A stretch of DNA of 64,000 nucleotides from Hyphomicrobiales bacterium (GCA_900467685.1 UBQX01000018.1:1-64000); one strand, 5' to 3'; shown: positions 27,350 to 36,668, counted from the stretch's first letter. Numbers and translations: made by a program. The notes: a model not told the origin generated them from the letters alone.

Positions 27350-28156
27350 TCAGGATTCGATTCCCCGGTGCCAGCGCAGCAGGTGGTTGTTGACCCGGTT
27401 GACGCCGACATCGATGGCCAGACCCAGAAGGCCGATGGCGATCATTCCGGCGATGACCTTGTCCGACCACATGTATTCGCGGGCTTCCAGGATGCGGTAG
27501 CCAAGGCCGCTGTTGACCGCGATCATCTCCGCCACGATGACGACGATGAAGGCCGTGCCGATGCCTATACGCATGCCGGTCAGCACATAAGGGGTGGCGG
27601 CCGGCAGGATGACACGGCGGAACATGGTCATGCGGTCGGCACCGAGATTGGTCGCCGCGCGGACATAGATGCTGTCGACATTGCGAACGCCGGTGATCGT
27701 GTTGATCAGAACGGGGAAGAAGGCCCCGATGGAGATCAGGAAGATCGCCGGCGGATCGCCGAGCCCGAACCACAGGATCGCCAGCGGAATATAGGCGATC
27801 GGCGGGATCGGACGCAGGAACTGCACCACCGGATTGAGATAGGCCTCAAACCGGCGGTCCGTGCCCATCAGCAATCCGAGCGGCAGGGCGAGACCGGCGC
27901 CCACGGCAAAGCCGAGGATGACACGGCGCATGCTGGCGACCAGATCGCTCAGCAACTCGCTGGACCACATCCAGTCCGCAAAGCCGGCACTTTCCGCATA
28001 GGTCTGCGCCGGCAGGAGATAGGTCCAGAGCCTTTCGAGAATGGCAACCGGCGAGGGCAGGATCACCGGCTTGATGAACCCGGACTGCGACAGCAATTGC
28101 CACACCACGAGGAGGACAACCGGAACCGCCAGATTTCTGAAGAGCGTGCGGGTCAT
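27350..28156 (-). CDS. ABC importer permease, SsuC/TauC type
   Basis: A 268-aa inner-membrane protein with about six membrane segments; the EAA-loop region reads AATNLGADRMTMFRRVILPA, typical of the SsuC/TauC/NrtB family. It follows the binding-protein gene by 4 bp on the minus strand. It presumably forms a homodimeric channel, as no second permease gene is present. Confidence 0.9.
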   Translation of the reverse strand: MTRTLFRNLAVPVVLLVVWQLLSQSGFIKPVILPSPVAILERLWTYLLPAQTYAESAGFADWMWSSELLSDLVASMRRVILGFAVGAGLALPLGLLMGTDRRFEAYLNPVVQFLRPIPPIAYIPLAILWFGLGDPPAIFLISIGAFFPVLINTITGVRNVDSIYVRAATNLGADRMTMFRRVILPAATPYVLTGMRIGIGTAFIVVIVAEMIAVNSGLGYRILEAREYMWSDKVIAGMIAIGLLGLAIDVGVNRVNNHLLRWHRGIES

Positions 28157-28160
28157 GGTC

Positions 28161-29123
28161 TTACTTCGCCTTCAATGCGTCGCTGAGAAGGTCGGTCTTC
28201 ACCCAATCCGTTGCCTTGGGCGGATTGGCGAGCTTGCCAACGCCATACTTGACCATCATGTCGGTCGTGATCTGCACATGCTCGGCCGTGATTTCATAGG
28301 AATAGGGCGAGTTGCCGATGGCGTCCTTGAAGTCCTGATCGGTGATCTGGCCCTTGAACATGTCGTTGATGACGTATTTCTCGGCTTCCGCCGGATGGTC
28401 GATGAAATACTTCGTCGCCTCGACGAAGAGCTTCATTGTGCGCTCGGCCACGTCCTTGTTCTTGTAGAAGCTTTCCGAGAAGACCAGCGAGCGCACCGGC
28501 ATGCCGAGCGGGGTGTCGTAGGGCTTCAGGATTTCGACGCCGAAGCCCTTGTTGACGGCCTGGCTCGCCTGCGGTTCCGACTGGCACATGGCGTCGATAT
28601 TGCCGGCCATCAGCGCCTGGTTGAGATCGGCAAAAGCCATGTAGACGAGCTGGACGTCCTTGCCGGGCTTTTCCGACCAGGTGAGGCCGGCCTTGCTGAG
28701 TTCGGCCAAAAGCAGCAGTTCCTGCGCGCCGCCGCGGGCGACGCCCACCTTCTTGCCCTTGAAATCGGCGACCGACTTGATGCCGCTCTTCTCGCCGGCA
28801 ACGACCCGCGCGCCGCCCTTGGCAAAGCCGGCGACCGCATAGATCGGCACGCCCGAGGCGCGTCCGGCAATCGCCGCATCGACAGCGCTCGCCGCGACAT
28901 CCACTTCGCCGGCAACAATGGCCGGGAGAATGTCGATGCCCTTGGCGAAGAAACGCTCTTCGATCTGAAGGTTATATTTCGGGGCCAGCTCCTTCATGTA
29001 GGAAATGGCTCCGTAATGCGCGAACTTGAGATTGCCGAGCCGCACCTTGTCGGCGGCGTGTGCCGAGGTTGCGGCGAGAATTGCGGCGGCTGCCACAAGA
29101 AGGTGGCGCGTCAAAGACTTCAT
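28161..29123 (-). CDS. ABC importer substrate-binding protein, NMT1/SsuA-like
   Basis: A 320-aa periplasmic protein: signal peptide residues 1-23 (ending SAHA), then a NMT1/THI5-like fold (KVRLGNLKFAHYGAISYM; AGEVDVAASAVDAAIA; GKKVGVARGGAQELLLLAEL). The ATG at 29123 follows GGAGGAAACC. Family ligands include sulfonates, nitrate, pyrimidines and aromatic acids, and the sequence alone does not choose among them. It is first in a five-gene operon ending with its own two-component system. Confidence 0.88.
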   Translation of the reverse strand: MKSLTRHLLVAAAAILAATSAHAADKVRLGNLKFAHYGAISYMKELAPKYNLQIEERFFAKGIDILPAIVAGEVDVAASAVDAAIAGRASGVPIYAVAGFAKGGARVVAGEKSGIKSVADFKGKKVGVARGGAQELLLLAELSKAGLTWSEKPGKDVQLVYMAFADLNQALMAGNIDAMCQSEPQASQAVNKGFGVEILKPYDTPLGMPVRSLVFSESFYKNKDVAERTMKLFVEATKYFIDHPAEAEKYVINDMFKGQITDQDFKDAIGNSPYSYEITAEHVQITTDMMVKYGVGKLANPPKATDWVKTDLLSDALKAK

Positions 29124-29171
29124 GGTTTCCTCCCAAAACAGGTAGACCCCTCCACGGGTCGAGCAAACCAA

Positions 29172-29188
29172 TGCAGGCGGCGTGCCAG
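29172..29188 (-). promoter_or_regulatory. sigma-54 (-24/-12) promoter
   Basis: On the minus strand the sequence is CTGGCACGCCGCCTGCA. Compared with the sigma-54 consensus YTGGCACG-N4-TTGCW, the -24 block is perfect and the -12 block has one mismatch; the invariant GG and GC doublets are exactly 10 bases apart. It lies 49 bp upstream of the binding-protein start codon, with transcription expected to begin near 29161. The NtrC-family activator encoded at the end of this operon is the obvious partner. Confidence 0.75.
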
Positions 29189-29284
29189 AGCACCCCGCGC
29201 CGGAATATTTGTCTATAAACCACTGACAAACAAAGGTATTTAAATGAGAAGCGCATTATAGCGAAGCGCGAGGTTTTGCGCTTT

Positions 29285-29319
29285 GGCAAGAACTTGCCTG
29301 AGAGAAGCAAGAACTTGCC
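29285..29319. promoter_or_regulatory. tandem palindromic upstream activator sites
   Basis: GGCAAGAACTTGCC (29285-29298) and AGCAAGAACTTGCC (29306-29319) are two near-identical palindromes (arms GGCAAG/CTTGCC), both followed by TGA. Their centres are 21 bp apart, two helical turns, so both lie on the same face. They are about 125-160 bp upstream of the expected start of the sigma-54 promoter, the usual position of enhancer sites for NtrC-family dimers. The AT-rich stretch between (about 29203-29255) could bend or bind IHF. Confidence 0.65.
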
Positions 29320-29408
29320 TGAACCGCCTGGAGCGGGACGAGCCGGATCAAGGCTCCGTTCACTCCGGACGCGCACCGGTGGAGGGCTTCACCCGGAAAC
29401 CAAAGCTT

Positions 29409-30782
29409 CTATAGAGCGGCAACCCAGTCTTGCGCGTATCGGCGCAGGGCGACCTCGTGAGAGGGGCGTTCGATCTTGCCACGTTCCGGGCTTGGGCGCG
29501 TGCCGTCGACCAGAAGGGCCGCACCAATGCTGGTGCCGGTTCCAGCTACGGCCTCGACGGGCCGGCCAGTCACGGCTGCGAGCATGTCGAGATAGGCGCG
29601 GTTTGCCGCGAAGGGGCCTTCGACCAGGACCGGCCCCTGTGCGCCGACGATATCGAGGCCGGTGGCTGTCATCAGCGCGAGATAGAAAGAGACCGTGACG
29701 AAGCGCTCGGCGGGCGTCAGACGTGACTCGTCAACCGTCCATGTCGCCTCGCGCCCCTGGAACGGCCCCGACTGATTCTCAACCGACGGCAGGAGCTTGG
29801 CGCTGCGCGCCAGCACGGATTCCAGATCGGCAGATGTGAATTCAGCCGAAGCGTCACCGATCAGACGCTCGAACTCGCGACCTCCCATGAAACGCGCGGA
29901 AGGGACAGGATCGCCATAGGCGTTGACATTGACCAGCGTGTCGCGCGTCGGATCGAGCGCGACCTTTGCGCCGCCAACGGCCATGGCGATCACCCAGGTT
30001 CCGGTGGACACGACAGAGAAGGGAGCCTCACGCGACGCGAGATGCGCATAGAGCGAGGCGTTGGAATCGTGGATCCCGCAAATGACCGGGGTGTCGGCGG
30101 CCAGGCCCGTGGCGGCTGCGATCTCGGGCAGGATCGGTCCCAGCCGATCGGCCGCACGGGCAACCGGCGCCATCAGCGCTGTCCAGCCTTCGCGGGCAAC
30201 GAGAGAGGAATATTTCCCCTTCTCCGGCATCCAGAGATCGGTGTGGCAGCCGAGCGAGGTCACCTCGTTGACCGCCACGCCGCTGAGGCGAAAGGCCCAG
30301 TATTGCGGATAGGTGAGGATCGTCCGGGCCTTGGCCTTGAGTTCCGGAAACGTCCGGAACTGCCAGTAAAGTTGCGCGCCGAGGTTCAAACCCAGCGGAA
30401 GGCGGGCAGAGCCGGTTTCGGCAAAGGGCGGTCGGATCGCATCGTAGTCGGCAGCGAGCGTGTCAGGCCCGTCAAATTCATAGTCGAGCGCAGGAGCAGC
30501 AAGTTGGCCCTCCGCATCGAGAAGCACGGCGGACGCGCCATGCGTCGTTATCGAAATCGCATCGACGCCGAATTCGGTCTGGAAGCGTTTCAGCCCGTCA
30601 AGAATGAAGGCCCAAAGTCCCTCCACATCATAATGCGGGTAAGGCCCGCCCTTCAGCACCGTATTCGGCCGCTTTGTCACGGCGATTTCGCCGAGGCTCT
30701 CCCGATCGACGAGGGCGACCTTGGCATTCGTCTTGCCGATATCGATGACGGCGATATGCTTGATGACTGTGGTCACGTTCAT
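29409..30782 (-). CDS. rhaK: L-rhamnulose kinase (FGGY family), RhaK
   Basis: A 457-aa FGGY-type sugar kinase. The phosphate-1 motif [13 protein letters not shown] is at the N-terminus, followed by [12 protein letters not shown] and the ATP-binding [15 protein letters not shown]. The start overlaps the stop of the mutarotase gene (ATGA). In R. leguminosarum the kinase in this position phosphorylates rhamnulose and is also needed for rhamnose uptake by the ABC system. Last gene of rhaRSTPQUK. Confidence 0.85.
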   Translation of the reverse strand: MNVTTVIKHIAVIDIGKTNAKVALVDRESLGEIAVTKRPNTVLKGGPYPHYDVEGLWAFILDGLKRFQTEFGVDAISITTHGASAVLLDAEGQLAAPALDYEFDGPDTLAADYDAIRPPFAETGSARLPLGLNLGAQLYWQFRTFPELKAKARTILTYPQYWAFRLSGVAVNEVTSLGCHTDLWMPEKGKYSSLVAREGWTALMAPVARAADRLGPILPEIAAATGLAADTPVICGIHDSNASLYAHLASREAPFSVVSTGTWVIAMAVGGAKVALDPTRDTLVNVNAYGDPVPSARFMGGREFERLIGDASAEFTSADLESVLARSAKLLPSVENQSGPFQGREATWTVDESRLTPAERFVTVSFYLALMTATGLDIVGAQGPVLVEGPFAANRAYLDMLAAVTGRPVEAVAGTGTSIGAALLVDGTRPSPERGKIERPSHEVALRRYAQDWVAAL

Positions 30783-31108
30783 TCCATATGAAAGACGGGC
30801 ATGAGATCGATGGCGATAGGCTCGTTTATCTCGTTCGTCGCCATGATGTCGGCCATATGCGCCCACCATTTCTGCATGACAGCCGTCTGCGGCAGCGCGG
30901 CCATCGTATGATCCTTGCGCCGCCAGAGCACGCCGTAGAGCACATTCGTCCCCTCATCGAGGAAGATCGAATAGTCCGAGACGCCGGCCTCGTGCAGCAG
31001 GTCAACCAGTTCCGGCCAGATCTCGTCATGCCGGCGCTGGTATTCGTCCCGCATGCCGGGATTGAGGAACATCTTGAAGGCGTGTTTCTCGTGGGTGTCG
31101 CGGTTCAT
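30779..31108 (-). CDS. rhaU: L-rhamnose mutarotase
   Basis: A 109-aa protein of the RhaM/RhaU family. It shows the expected N-terminal [36 protein letters not shown] and the C-terminal WWAHMADIM with PVFHME. It interconverts rhamnose anomers, feeding the isomerase with the proper form. It overlaps both neighbours by four bases. Confidence 0.92.
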   Translation of the reverse strand: MNRDTHEKHAFKMFLNPGMRDEYQRRHDEIWPELVDLLHEAGVSDYSIFLDEGTNVLYGVLWRRKDHTMAALPQTAVMQKWWAHMADIMATNEINEPIAIDLMPVFHME

Positions 31109-32106
31109 CGGCGGCGGTTCCTGAACTTTCGGAAGAGGATCGGCAGAGCGATGACGAAGATCAGCAGTGCGCCGATGACGATCGACATGACGATGCCCGG
31201 CACGTTGAGAAGGCCAAGCCCGAAGGTGACGAGACCCATGATGAGGGCCGCAATCACCACGCCCTGGATCGTGCCTGCACCCCCAAGGATGGAGACGCCG
31301 CCGAGCACGACCATGGTCACCGCCTCCAGCTCCCAGCCGACGGCAATGGAGGGCCGGGTGCTATCGAGCCGCGAGGTGAGCAGCACCGACGCGATGCCGG
31401 ACATCAGTCCTGTGAGCAGAAAGAGGATGAACTTCACCCGCTCGACCCGGATGCCCGAAAAGCGAGCCGCGACATCATTATTGCCGATGGCAAAGACCTG
31501 CCGGCCGAAATTCGTCCGGTGCAGCAGCACATAATAGATGAGCGAGCAGACGACGAAGAGCGCGAATTCGAAGGAGAAGACCCAGAAGACATAGCCCTGG
31601 CCGAAATAGGAGAAGCTTGCCGGATAGCCTTTGAAGGCCTCGTCGCCGAGCACGATATAGGAGATACCGCGGAAGAAGCTCATCGTCCCGATGGTGACGA
31701 CGATCGATGGCAGCCCGAGGCCCGTCACGAGGAAGCCGTTGAACGCGCCGCAGACGAGGCCGGTCACGATTCCGATCAGCACCAGTTCCGGCGTGTTCGC
31801 CCCATATTGCAGCGCGAGCCCCATCATGGTCGAGGCAAGCGCAATGATCGAGGCAACCGAGAGGTCAATCTCGCCTGCGATGATCAGCAGCGCCATGGCG
31901 AGCGCGATCAGCACCTTTTCGGTGAAGTTGAAGGTCGCGTCCGACAGTGACCAGGGCGACAGGAAATACGGCGAAGCCAGCGAATTGACGACGAACAGCA
32001 CGACGGCAACGACGATCAGCAGGCTCGGCCAGGAGAAGATTGCAGACTTGAGAGGCGTGCCGAGCCGGTCGGGGATACGGCGGGTTTCGGTGGATTGCAG
32101 GCTCAT
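31105..32106 (-). CDS. rhaQ: rhamnose ABC importer permease, RhaQ
   Basis: A 333-aa polytopic membrane protein of the ribose/rhamnose (BPD_transp_2, RbsC-like) permease family: [20 protein letters not shown] and [20 protein letters not shown] are diagnostic. It overlaps rhaU and rhaP by four bases each. It pairs with RhaP to form the channel. Confidence 0.88.
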   Translation of the reverse strand: MSLQSTETRRIPDRLGTPLKSAIFSWPSLLIVVAVVLFVVNSLASPYFLSPWSLSDATFNFTEKVLIALAMALLIIAGEIDLSVASIIALASTMMGLALQYGANTPELVLIGIVTGLVCGAFNGFLVTGLGLPSIVVTIGTMSFFRGISYIVLGDEAFKGYPASFSYFGQGYVFWVFSFEFALFVVCSLIYYVLLHRTNFGRQVFAIGNNDVAARFSGIRVERVKFILFLLTGLMSGIASVLLTSRLDSTRPSIAVGWELEAVTMVVLGGVSILGGAGTIQGVVIAALIMGLVTFGLGLLNVPGIVMSIVIGALLIFVIALPILFRKFRNRRR

Positions 32107-33083
32107 GCTGCGGCCTCCGCGTTTTTGAGAATGAGGCGCTGGCCGCGCTTTGCGCCGCGGCCGTTCAGAACGACGGCGAGGATGATGGCAGCCCCGGAAA
32201 TCGCCATCTGCCAGAAAGGCGAGATGTTGATGACCGGCAGTGCACCGTTGATGACGCCAAGGAAGAGTGCGCCCAACACCGCGCCCGCCACAGTGCCGAC
32301 GCCACCTGAGATGGAGATGCCGCCGATGACGCAGGCCGCGACCACGGTCAGCTCATAGCCGCGCGCCACTTCCACCGAACCGATAACATAGCGCGACACC
32401 CAGAGATAACCGCAGAAGCCGGAGAGCAACCCCGACAGGCAGAAGGCATAGAAGGTCGTGCGCCCGACATCGATGCCTGCATAGACGGCGGCCGTCGGAT
32501 TGACGCCGACCGCATAGAAGGAACGGCCGAGCGAGGTGCGCGACATCAGGATGAGGAAGGCGATGACAATGACCACCGCATACCAGACCAGAAGCGACAG
32601 GCCGAGGAATTCAATGCGCGTATAGGCGACGAAAGATGATGAGAACGCATCGGCGTTGACCCATTGTCCGCCGGCGATGAGGAAGATCACCCCGCGATAG
32701 ATGGTGAGCGAACCGAGCGTGACGACGATCGCCGGAATGCCGAGCCGCCAGATGAAAAGACCGTTGAGCGCGCCCAGCAGGAGCCCGAAGGAAGTCGCGA
32801 TCAGCATCAGCGCCGGCACGGGAATGCCGGGTGCCGCCTTGTTGATCAGCGCCACGATCATGCCGGAAAGCGCAAGATTGGAGGCGACGGACAAGTCAAT
32901 GGAGCGGGTGAGGATCACCACCATCTGGCCGAGCGCCAGGATCATGAGGATCGACGAATCCTCGACAATGCCGGCGAAGCGCTCGGGCGTTGCAAAGCCC
33001 GGTGCCCGCATGTTGGTGGCAAAGACGAGTGCCGCGATCAGCACAGCGAGCCAGAACTCGCGTAATTTGAGGAACTGGCTCAT
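32103..33083 (-). CDS. rhaP: rhamnose ABC importer permease, RhaP
   Basis: A 326-aa RbsC-like permease with ILTRSIDLSVASNLALSGMI and CVIGGISISGGVGTVAGAVL. Stop and start overlap with neighbours rhaT and rhaQ, so translation is coupled. The gene order matches the rhizobial rha operon. Confidence 0.88.
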   Translation of the reverse strand: MSQFLKLREFWLAVLIAALVFATNMRAPGFATPERFAGIVEDSSILMILALGQMVVILTRSIDLSVASNLALSGMIVALINKAAPGIPVPALMLIATSFGLLLGALNGLFIWRLGIPAIVVTLGSLTIYRGVIFLIAGGQWVNADAFSSSFVAYTRIEFLGLSLLVWYAVVIVIAFLILMSRTSLGRSFYAVGVNPTAAVYAGIDVGRTTFYAFCLSGLLSGFCGYLWVSRYVIGSVEVARGYELTVVAACVIGGISISGGVGTVAGAVLGALFLGVINGALPVINISPFWQMAISGAAIILAVVLNGRGAKRGQRLILKNAEAAA

Positions 33084-34594
33084 GCGGCCTCTCCAATACC
33101 TGCCGCCGCCCGCACCAGGGCTTCCGGTTTCAGGTCGGCGTTGTTTTCGAATTCGGTTACGATACGGCCTTCGCGCATCACGACGATGCGGTCGCTCATG
33201 CCCATGATCTCGGGCAGTTCGGACGAGACCATGATGACGGCAAGGCCTTGGCTGGCAAGTTCGGACATGAACTCGTGCACGGCCGCCTTCGAGCCGATGT
33301 CGATGCCCTTGGTCGGCTCATCGAGAATGATGACGCGCGGCTTCGTCGCCAGCCACTTGGCGATGACGACCTTCTGCTGGTTGCCGCCGGACAGGTTGCC
33401 GACATGCTGGTCGAGCGAGGCGGCGCGCAGATCCAGCCGCTCGGTGAATTCACGCGCCAGCTTGAACTCCTCCGCCAGCCGCAGGAAGCCGTGTTTCGAA
33501 GTCTTGTTCAGCGAAGCGAGCGTCACGTTCTGGAAGATCGGCATGCCGGTAACAGCACCCTGCTTGCCGCGATCTTCCGGGACATAGACAATGCCCTTTT
33601 CTACCGCTTCCGCCGGCGAGCGGATGACGGCGACCTCGTTATCAATGCGCACCGCGCCCTTGGACGGTTTCGTGATGCCGAACAGCGATTGCATCACCTC
33701 GCTGCGGCCGGCACCGACCAGGCCATAGAAGCCGAGGATCTCGCCTTTGCGCAGCGAGAACCCGATATCGTCGAATTCCGTCGGATGGGAGTAGCCGACA
33801 ACCTTGAGCACTTCCGGGCCGGGCGTGACCTGCTTCTTTGGAAAGACCTGATCGACCGCGCGTCCGACCATCATGCGGACGATCTCCTGCTGGGACGTGT
33901 CCTTCAAGAGGCCTTCGCCCACCATCTCGCCATCGCGGAAAACCGTGTAGCGGTCGGCAATGCGATAGATCTCGTCGAACTTGTGCGAGATGAAGAGGAT
34001 TGCCTTGCCCTGGCGTTTCAGGAGGTCCATCAGTTCGAAGAGGTCCTGGATTTCCTTGTAGGACAGTGCCGCCGTCGGCTCGTCCATGATGACGACTTCA
34101 GCATTGACAGAAAGGGCGCGTGCGACAGCAACCAGATGCTTGTTGGCGATCGACAGCTCCTTGAGCTTCGTCTCGGGCGCGATATGCGCAGCACCGATTT
34201 CGGAAAGCAGGGACTTCGCCCGCGCATTCATAGCGCGCCAGTCGATGAGCTTCAGTGCGGTGCGCGGCGTATGACCGAGGAAAATGTTTTCCGCCGCCGA
34301 CAGTTCGTCGAACAGCACGGTTTCCTGGTGGATGGCGGTGATGCCGGCCTGAAAGGCGGCGTGGGGCGATGAGAGCACGACGGGCTTGCCCGAGACTCGA
34401 ATCTCGCCCTCGTCCGGCTGATAAATGCCGGTCATGGTCTTGACGAGCGTCGACTTGCCCGCGCCGTTTTCACCGATCAGGGCAGTCACTTCGCCGGGGT
34501 AAAGCCGCAACGCCACCTTGTGCAGCGCGCGCACGCCGGGGAAGGACTTCGAGATGCCCGACAGCTCTATCTTAGGTTCTTTCTGGCTCGTCAT
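33080..34594 (-). CDS. rhaT: rhamnose ABC importer ATPase, RhaT (two nucleotide-binding domains)
   Basis: A 504-aa fused sugar ATPase. First domain: Walker A GENGAGKST, Walker B VVIMDEPTA. Second domain: degenerate Walker A GLVGAGRSEVM, signature LSGGNQQKV and Walker B VIILDEPTKGID, as in RbsA/AraG-type proteins. A 128-bp gap with two hairpins separates it from rhaS. It should not be confused with the unrelated E. coli RhaT symporter. Confidence 0.9.
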   Translation of the reverse strand: MTSQKEPKIELSGISKSFPGVRALHKVALRLYPGEVTALIGENGAGKSTLVKTMTGIYQPDEGEIRVSGKPVVLSSPHAAFQAGITAIHQETVLFDELSAAENIFLGHTPRTALKLIDWRAMNARAKSLLSEIGAAHIAPETKLKELSIANKHLVAVARALSVNAEVVIMDEPTAALSYKEIQDLFELMDLLKRQGKAILFISHKFDEIYRIADRYTVFRDGEMVGEGLLKDTSQQEIVRMMVGRAVDQVFPKKQVTPGPEVLKVVGYSHPTEFDDIGFSLRKGEILGFYGLVGAGRSEVMQSLFGITKPSKGAVRIDNEVAVIRSPAEAVEKGIVYVPEDRGKQGAVTGMPIFQNVTLASLNKTSKHGFLRLAEEFKLAREFTERLDLRAASLDQHVGNLSGGNQQKVVIAKWLATKPRVIILDEPTKGIDIGSKAAVHEFMSELASQGLAVIMVSSELPEIMGMSDRIVVMREGRIVTEFENNADLKPEALVRAAAGIGEAA

Positions 34595-34634
34595 CGGCCC
34601 GTGTCCGGTCTGTCTTTTGCAATTGGCAATAGGG

Positions 34635-34705
34635 GATAAAAGAAAGCCGGCAAACCGGCTTTCGCGAAATCGGGATGAGCGCGGCAGAGCACAAGGCTCT
34701 GCCGC
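34635..34705 (-). terminator. attenuator-type hairpins between rhaS and rhaT
   Basis: On the minus strand, GAAAGCCGG and CCGGCTTTC form a perfect 9-bp stem with a TTTG loop (34642-34663), followed by TTTTATCC (down to 34635), an intrinsic terminator pattern. Just upstream of it is a second perfect 10-bp stem, GCGGCAGAGC with GCTCTGCCGC (34681-34705). Partial termination here would keep RhaS abundant relative to the membrane proteins. Confidence 0.65.
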
Positions 34706-34722
34706 TATTGGCCTTGGGAGGC

Positions 34723-35715
34723 TCAGTAGATCTTCGAGAACTTCTCGATGTTCGACTTGTCGAACTGGTAGGGTGCTGCCATGGCGGCCGTGTTGTTGTC
34801 GTCAAGCTTGATCGAGCCGACCTTGCCGAGGGAGAAGGAAGCACCCGGCTCCGCCTTCTTGCCCTTGATCAGCTGGTCGGAGATGTAGACAGCCGAGTAG
34901 CCGAGATCGATCGGGTTCCACAGCGCCACGCCCTGCGACGCGCCGTTGTCGATGAACTTCTTGAACTCCGACGGCAGCGCGAGACCGGTCACGTTGATCT
35001 TGCCGATCAGCTTCTGGTCGGTCACGACCTGCGCAGCGGCCACGACGCCGACCGTGGTCGGTGCGATGATCGCCTTGAGGTTCGGATAGGACGAGATCAG
35101 GCCCTTGGCTTCGTTGGTCGACTTGACCGAATCGTCATCGCCATAGACGACAGCATCGAGCTTGATCTTCGGGAACTTCTCCGGAAGGATTTTCTTGGCG
35201 GCTTCGATCCAGGAGTTCTGGTTGTTCGCTGTGGACGAGGCCGACAGGATTGCCACTTCACCACCATCCGGCAGATGGTCGGCAGCAAGCTTGATGATCG
35301 TTTCGCCGATCAGGTTCGTATCGGACGGGTTCAGATGCATCATGCGGCCGCCCTTGGCGACGCCCGAATCCCAGGAAATGACCTTGATGCCGCGGTCCAT
35401 GGCCTTCTTGAGCGCCGGAACGAGAGCGTCGGGGTCGTTGGCGGAAATCGCAATCGCATCGACCTTCTGGGCGATCAGCGAGTTGATGATTTCAATCTGA
35501 CCTTCGGCCGTGGCCGAGGTCGGGCCGGTATAGATGACCTCGATGCCACCACCGAGTTCCTTGGCTGCTTCCTCGGCGCCCTTTGCGGCCGCATCAAAGA
35601 AGCCGTTGCCGAGCGACTTGACGACGAGCGCGATTTTCTCGGCGGCAGATGCCGGTCCGGCCATCAGTGCGGCGGCGATTGCCGTCGAGATTGCGAGTTT
35701 ATGCAGAAGTTTCAT
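34723..35715 (-). CDS. rhaS: rhamnose-binding periplasmic protein, RhaS
   Basis: A 330-aa periplasmic protein: signal peptide residues 1-24 (ending PASA), then EKIALVVKSLGNGFFDAAAK, a Peripla_BP_4 sugar-binding domain. DAIAISANDPDALVPAL and the hinge region NVTGLALPSEF match rhizobial rhamnose-binding proteins. It lies 36 bp after rhaR. It delivers L-rhamnose to RhaPQT and is unrelated to the E. coli RhaS activator. Confidence 0.9.
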   Translation of the reverse strand: MKLLHKLAISTAIAAALMAGPASAAEKIALVVKSLGNGFFDAAAKGAEEAAKELGGGIEVIYTGPTSATAEGQIEIINSLIAQKVDAIAISANDPDALVPALKKAMDRGIKVISWDSGVAKGGRMMHLNPSDTNLIGETIIKLAADHLPDGGEVAILSASSTANNQNSWIEAAKKILPEKFPKIKLDAVVYGDDDSVKSTNEAKGLISSYPNLKAIIAPTTVGVVAAAQVVTDQKLIGKINVTGLALPSEFKKFIDNGASQGVALWNPIDLGYSAVYISDQLIKGKKAEPGASFSLGKVGSIKLDDNNTAAMAAPYQFDKSNIEKFSKIY

Positions 35716-35751
35716 GCTTGGTCCTCCCGTTGAAAATTCTCCCCGCTGGCC

Positions 35752-36555
35752 TCATGCCACGATCGGGGCCTGTTCCTTGGCTAATTTATCCGCGATGATC
35801 AGACCGACGCCCGCTTCTTCGAGCATATGTCGGTCCTCGTCGCGAATTCCGTCATCCGTGATGATGGTTGTCACGCGATCCAGCGGGCAGAGCACCAGGC
35901 TGGAACGCTTCTTGAATTTGGAAGAATCGGCGAGCACGACCAGCTCGTCCGCCTGCCCGATCAGCTTCTGCTCGGCCTGGATCAGCAGCGGATCGGCCTC
36001 CATGAGACCGAGCTTGCTCAAGCCTTGCGCGCCCATGAACATGCGCTTGGCGTAGAAATTGCGCGTTACGTCGTTCTCGAAGGGGCTCAAGATGATGTTC
36101 TGCTCACGATAGAGCACGCCGCCCGAAAGCATGATCGTGTTCTTGGAATTCTTCAAAAGATGTTCCGCGATCGGGAACGAGTTGGTGAAGATCTGCATGC
36201 GGCGCGCGGCGAGCAGATGCACCATCTGGAAGGTCGTCGTGCCGCCATTGATGATGATCGGATCGCCATCGGCACACATTTCGACCGCCTTCAGCGCGAT
36301 CGCGCGCTTCTGAGCGATATTGATCGTTTCGTTGACGGAGAAGGGTCGACCGGCAAGACCTGGGAAGGCCGGCGGGTTGATCGCCTCGGCCCCGCCGCGC
36401 ACACGGCGCAGCTTCTTCTGCACATGCAGCGTCGCAATGTCCCGGCGGATCGTCGCTTCAGACGATTCCGTCAGTTCAACCATTTCGCCGACGGTCACGA
36501 CAGGCTTTTCCTGGACCGCTGACAGAATGATGCGATGGCGCTCTTTTTCGTGCAT
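35752..36555 (-). CDS. rhaR: DeoR-family repressor of rhamnose genes, RhaR
   Basis: A 267-aa DeoR-type regulator. The winged helix-turn-helix at about residues 20-58 includes VGEMVELTESSEATIRRDIA; the rest is the sugar-phosphate-isomerase-like sensor domain (DGDPIIINGGTTTFQMVHLL). ATG at 36555 follows CAGGAGGAATTC, so the start is firm. It is divergent from rhaD over a 181-bp region rich in repeats. In R. leguminosarum RhaR is a negative regulator of both rha transcripts. Confidence 0.9.
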   Translation of the reverse strand: MHEKERHRIILSAVQEKPVVTVGEMVELTESSEATIRRDIATLHVQKKLRRVRGGAEAINPPAFPGLAGRPFSVNETINIAQKRAIALKAVEMCADGDPIIINGGTTTFQMVHLLAARRMQIFTNSFPIAEHLLKNSKNTIMLSGGVLYREQNIILSPFENDVTRNFYAKRMFMGAQGLSKLGLMEADPLLIQAEQKLIGQADELVVLADSSKFKKRSSLVLCPLDRVTTIITDDGIRDEDRHMLEEAGVGLIIADKLAKEQAPIVA

Positions 36556-36594
36556 GAATTCCTCCTGGCGTTGAACATAGTCACCGATTTTTAA

Positions 36595-36668
36595 GATTGT
36601 CAATCACATCCAATCAAAATTTGTCATATTGCAGCGCAATATGATTGAAAATGATCGAAACCGATTGA
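36595..36668. promoter_or_regulatory. divergent rhaR/rhaD operator array
   Basis: Three plus-strand repeats GATTGA, GATCGA and GATTGA start at 36643, 36653 and 36663, exactly 10 bp apart. On the minus strand GATTGG (36615-36610) and GATTGA (36605-36600) are also 10 bp apart; the second is part of the palindrome GATTG-T-CAATC (36595-36605). Between the arrays lies a perfect palindrome CATATTGC-AGC-GCAATATG (36625-36643). Helically phased half-sites are typical of DeoR-family operators, so this is the likely RhaR binding region. Confidence 0.6.

Noticed and set aside
29220-29260. A specific IHF site between the sigma-54 promoter and the upstream palindromes
   Set aside because: The stretch is AT-rich, but no sequence matches the IHF consensus well enough to call.
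34723-36555. RhaS and RhaR as AraC-type rhamnose activators, as in E. coli
   Set aside because: The products are a periplasmic binding protein and a DeoR-type repressor; only the rhizobial naming applies.
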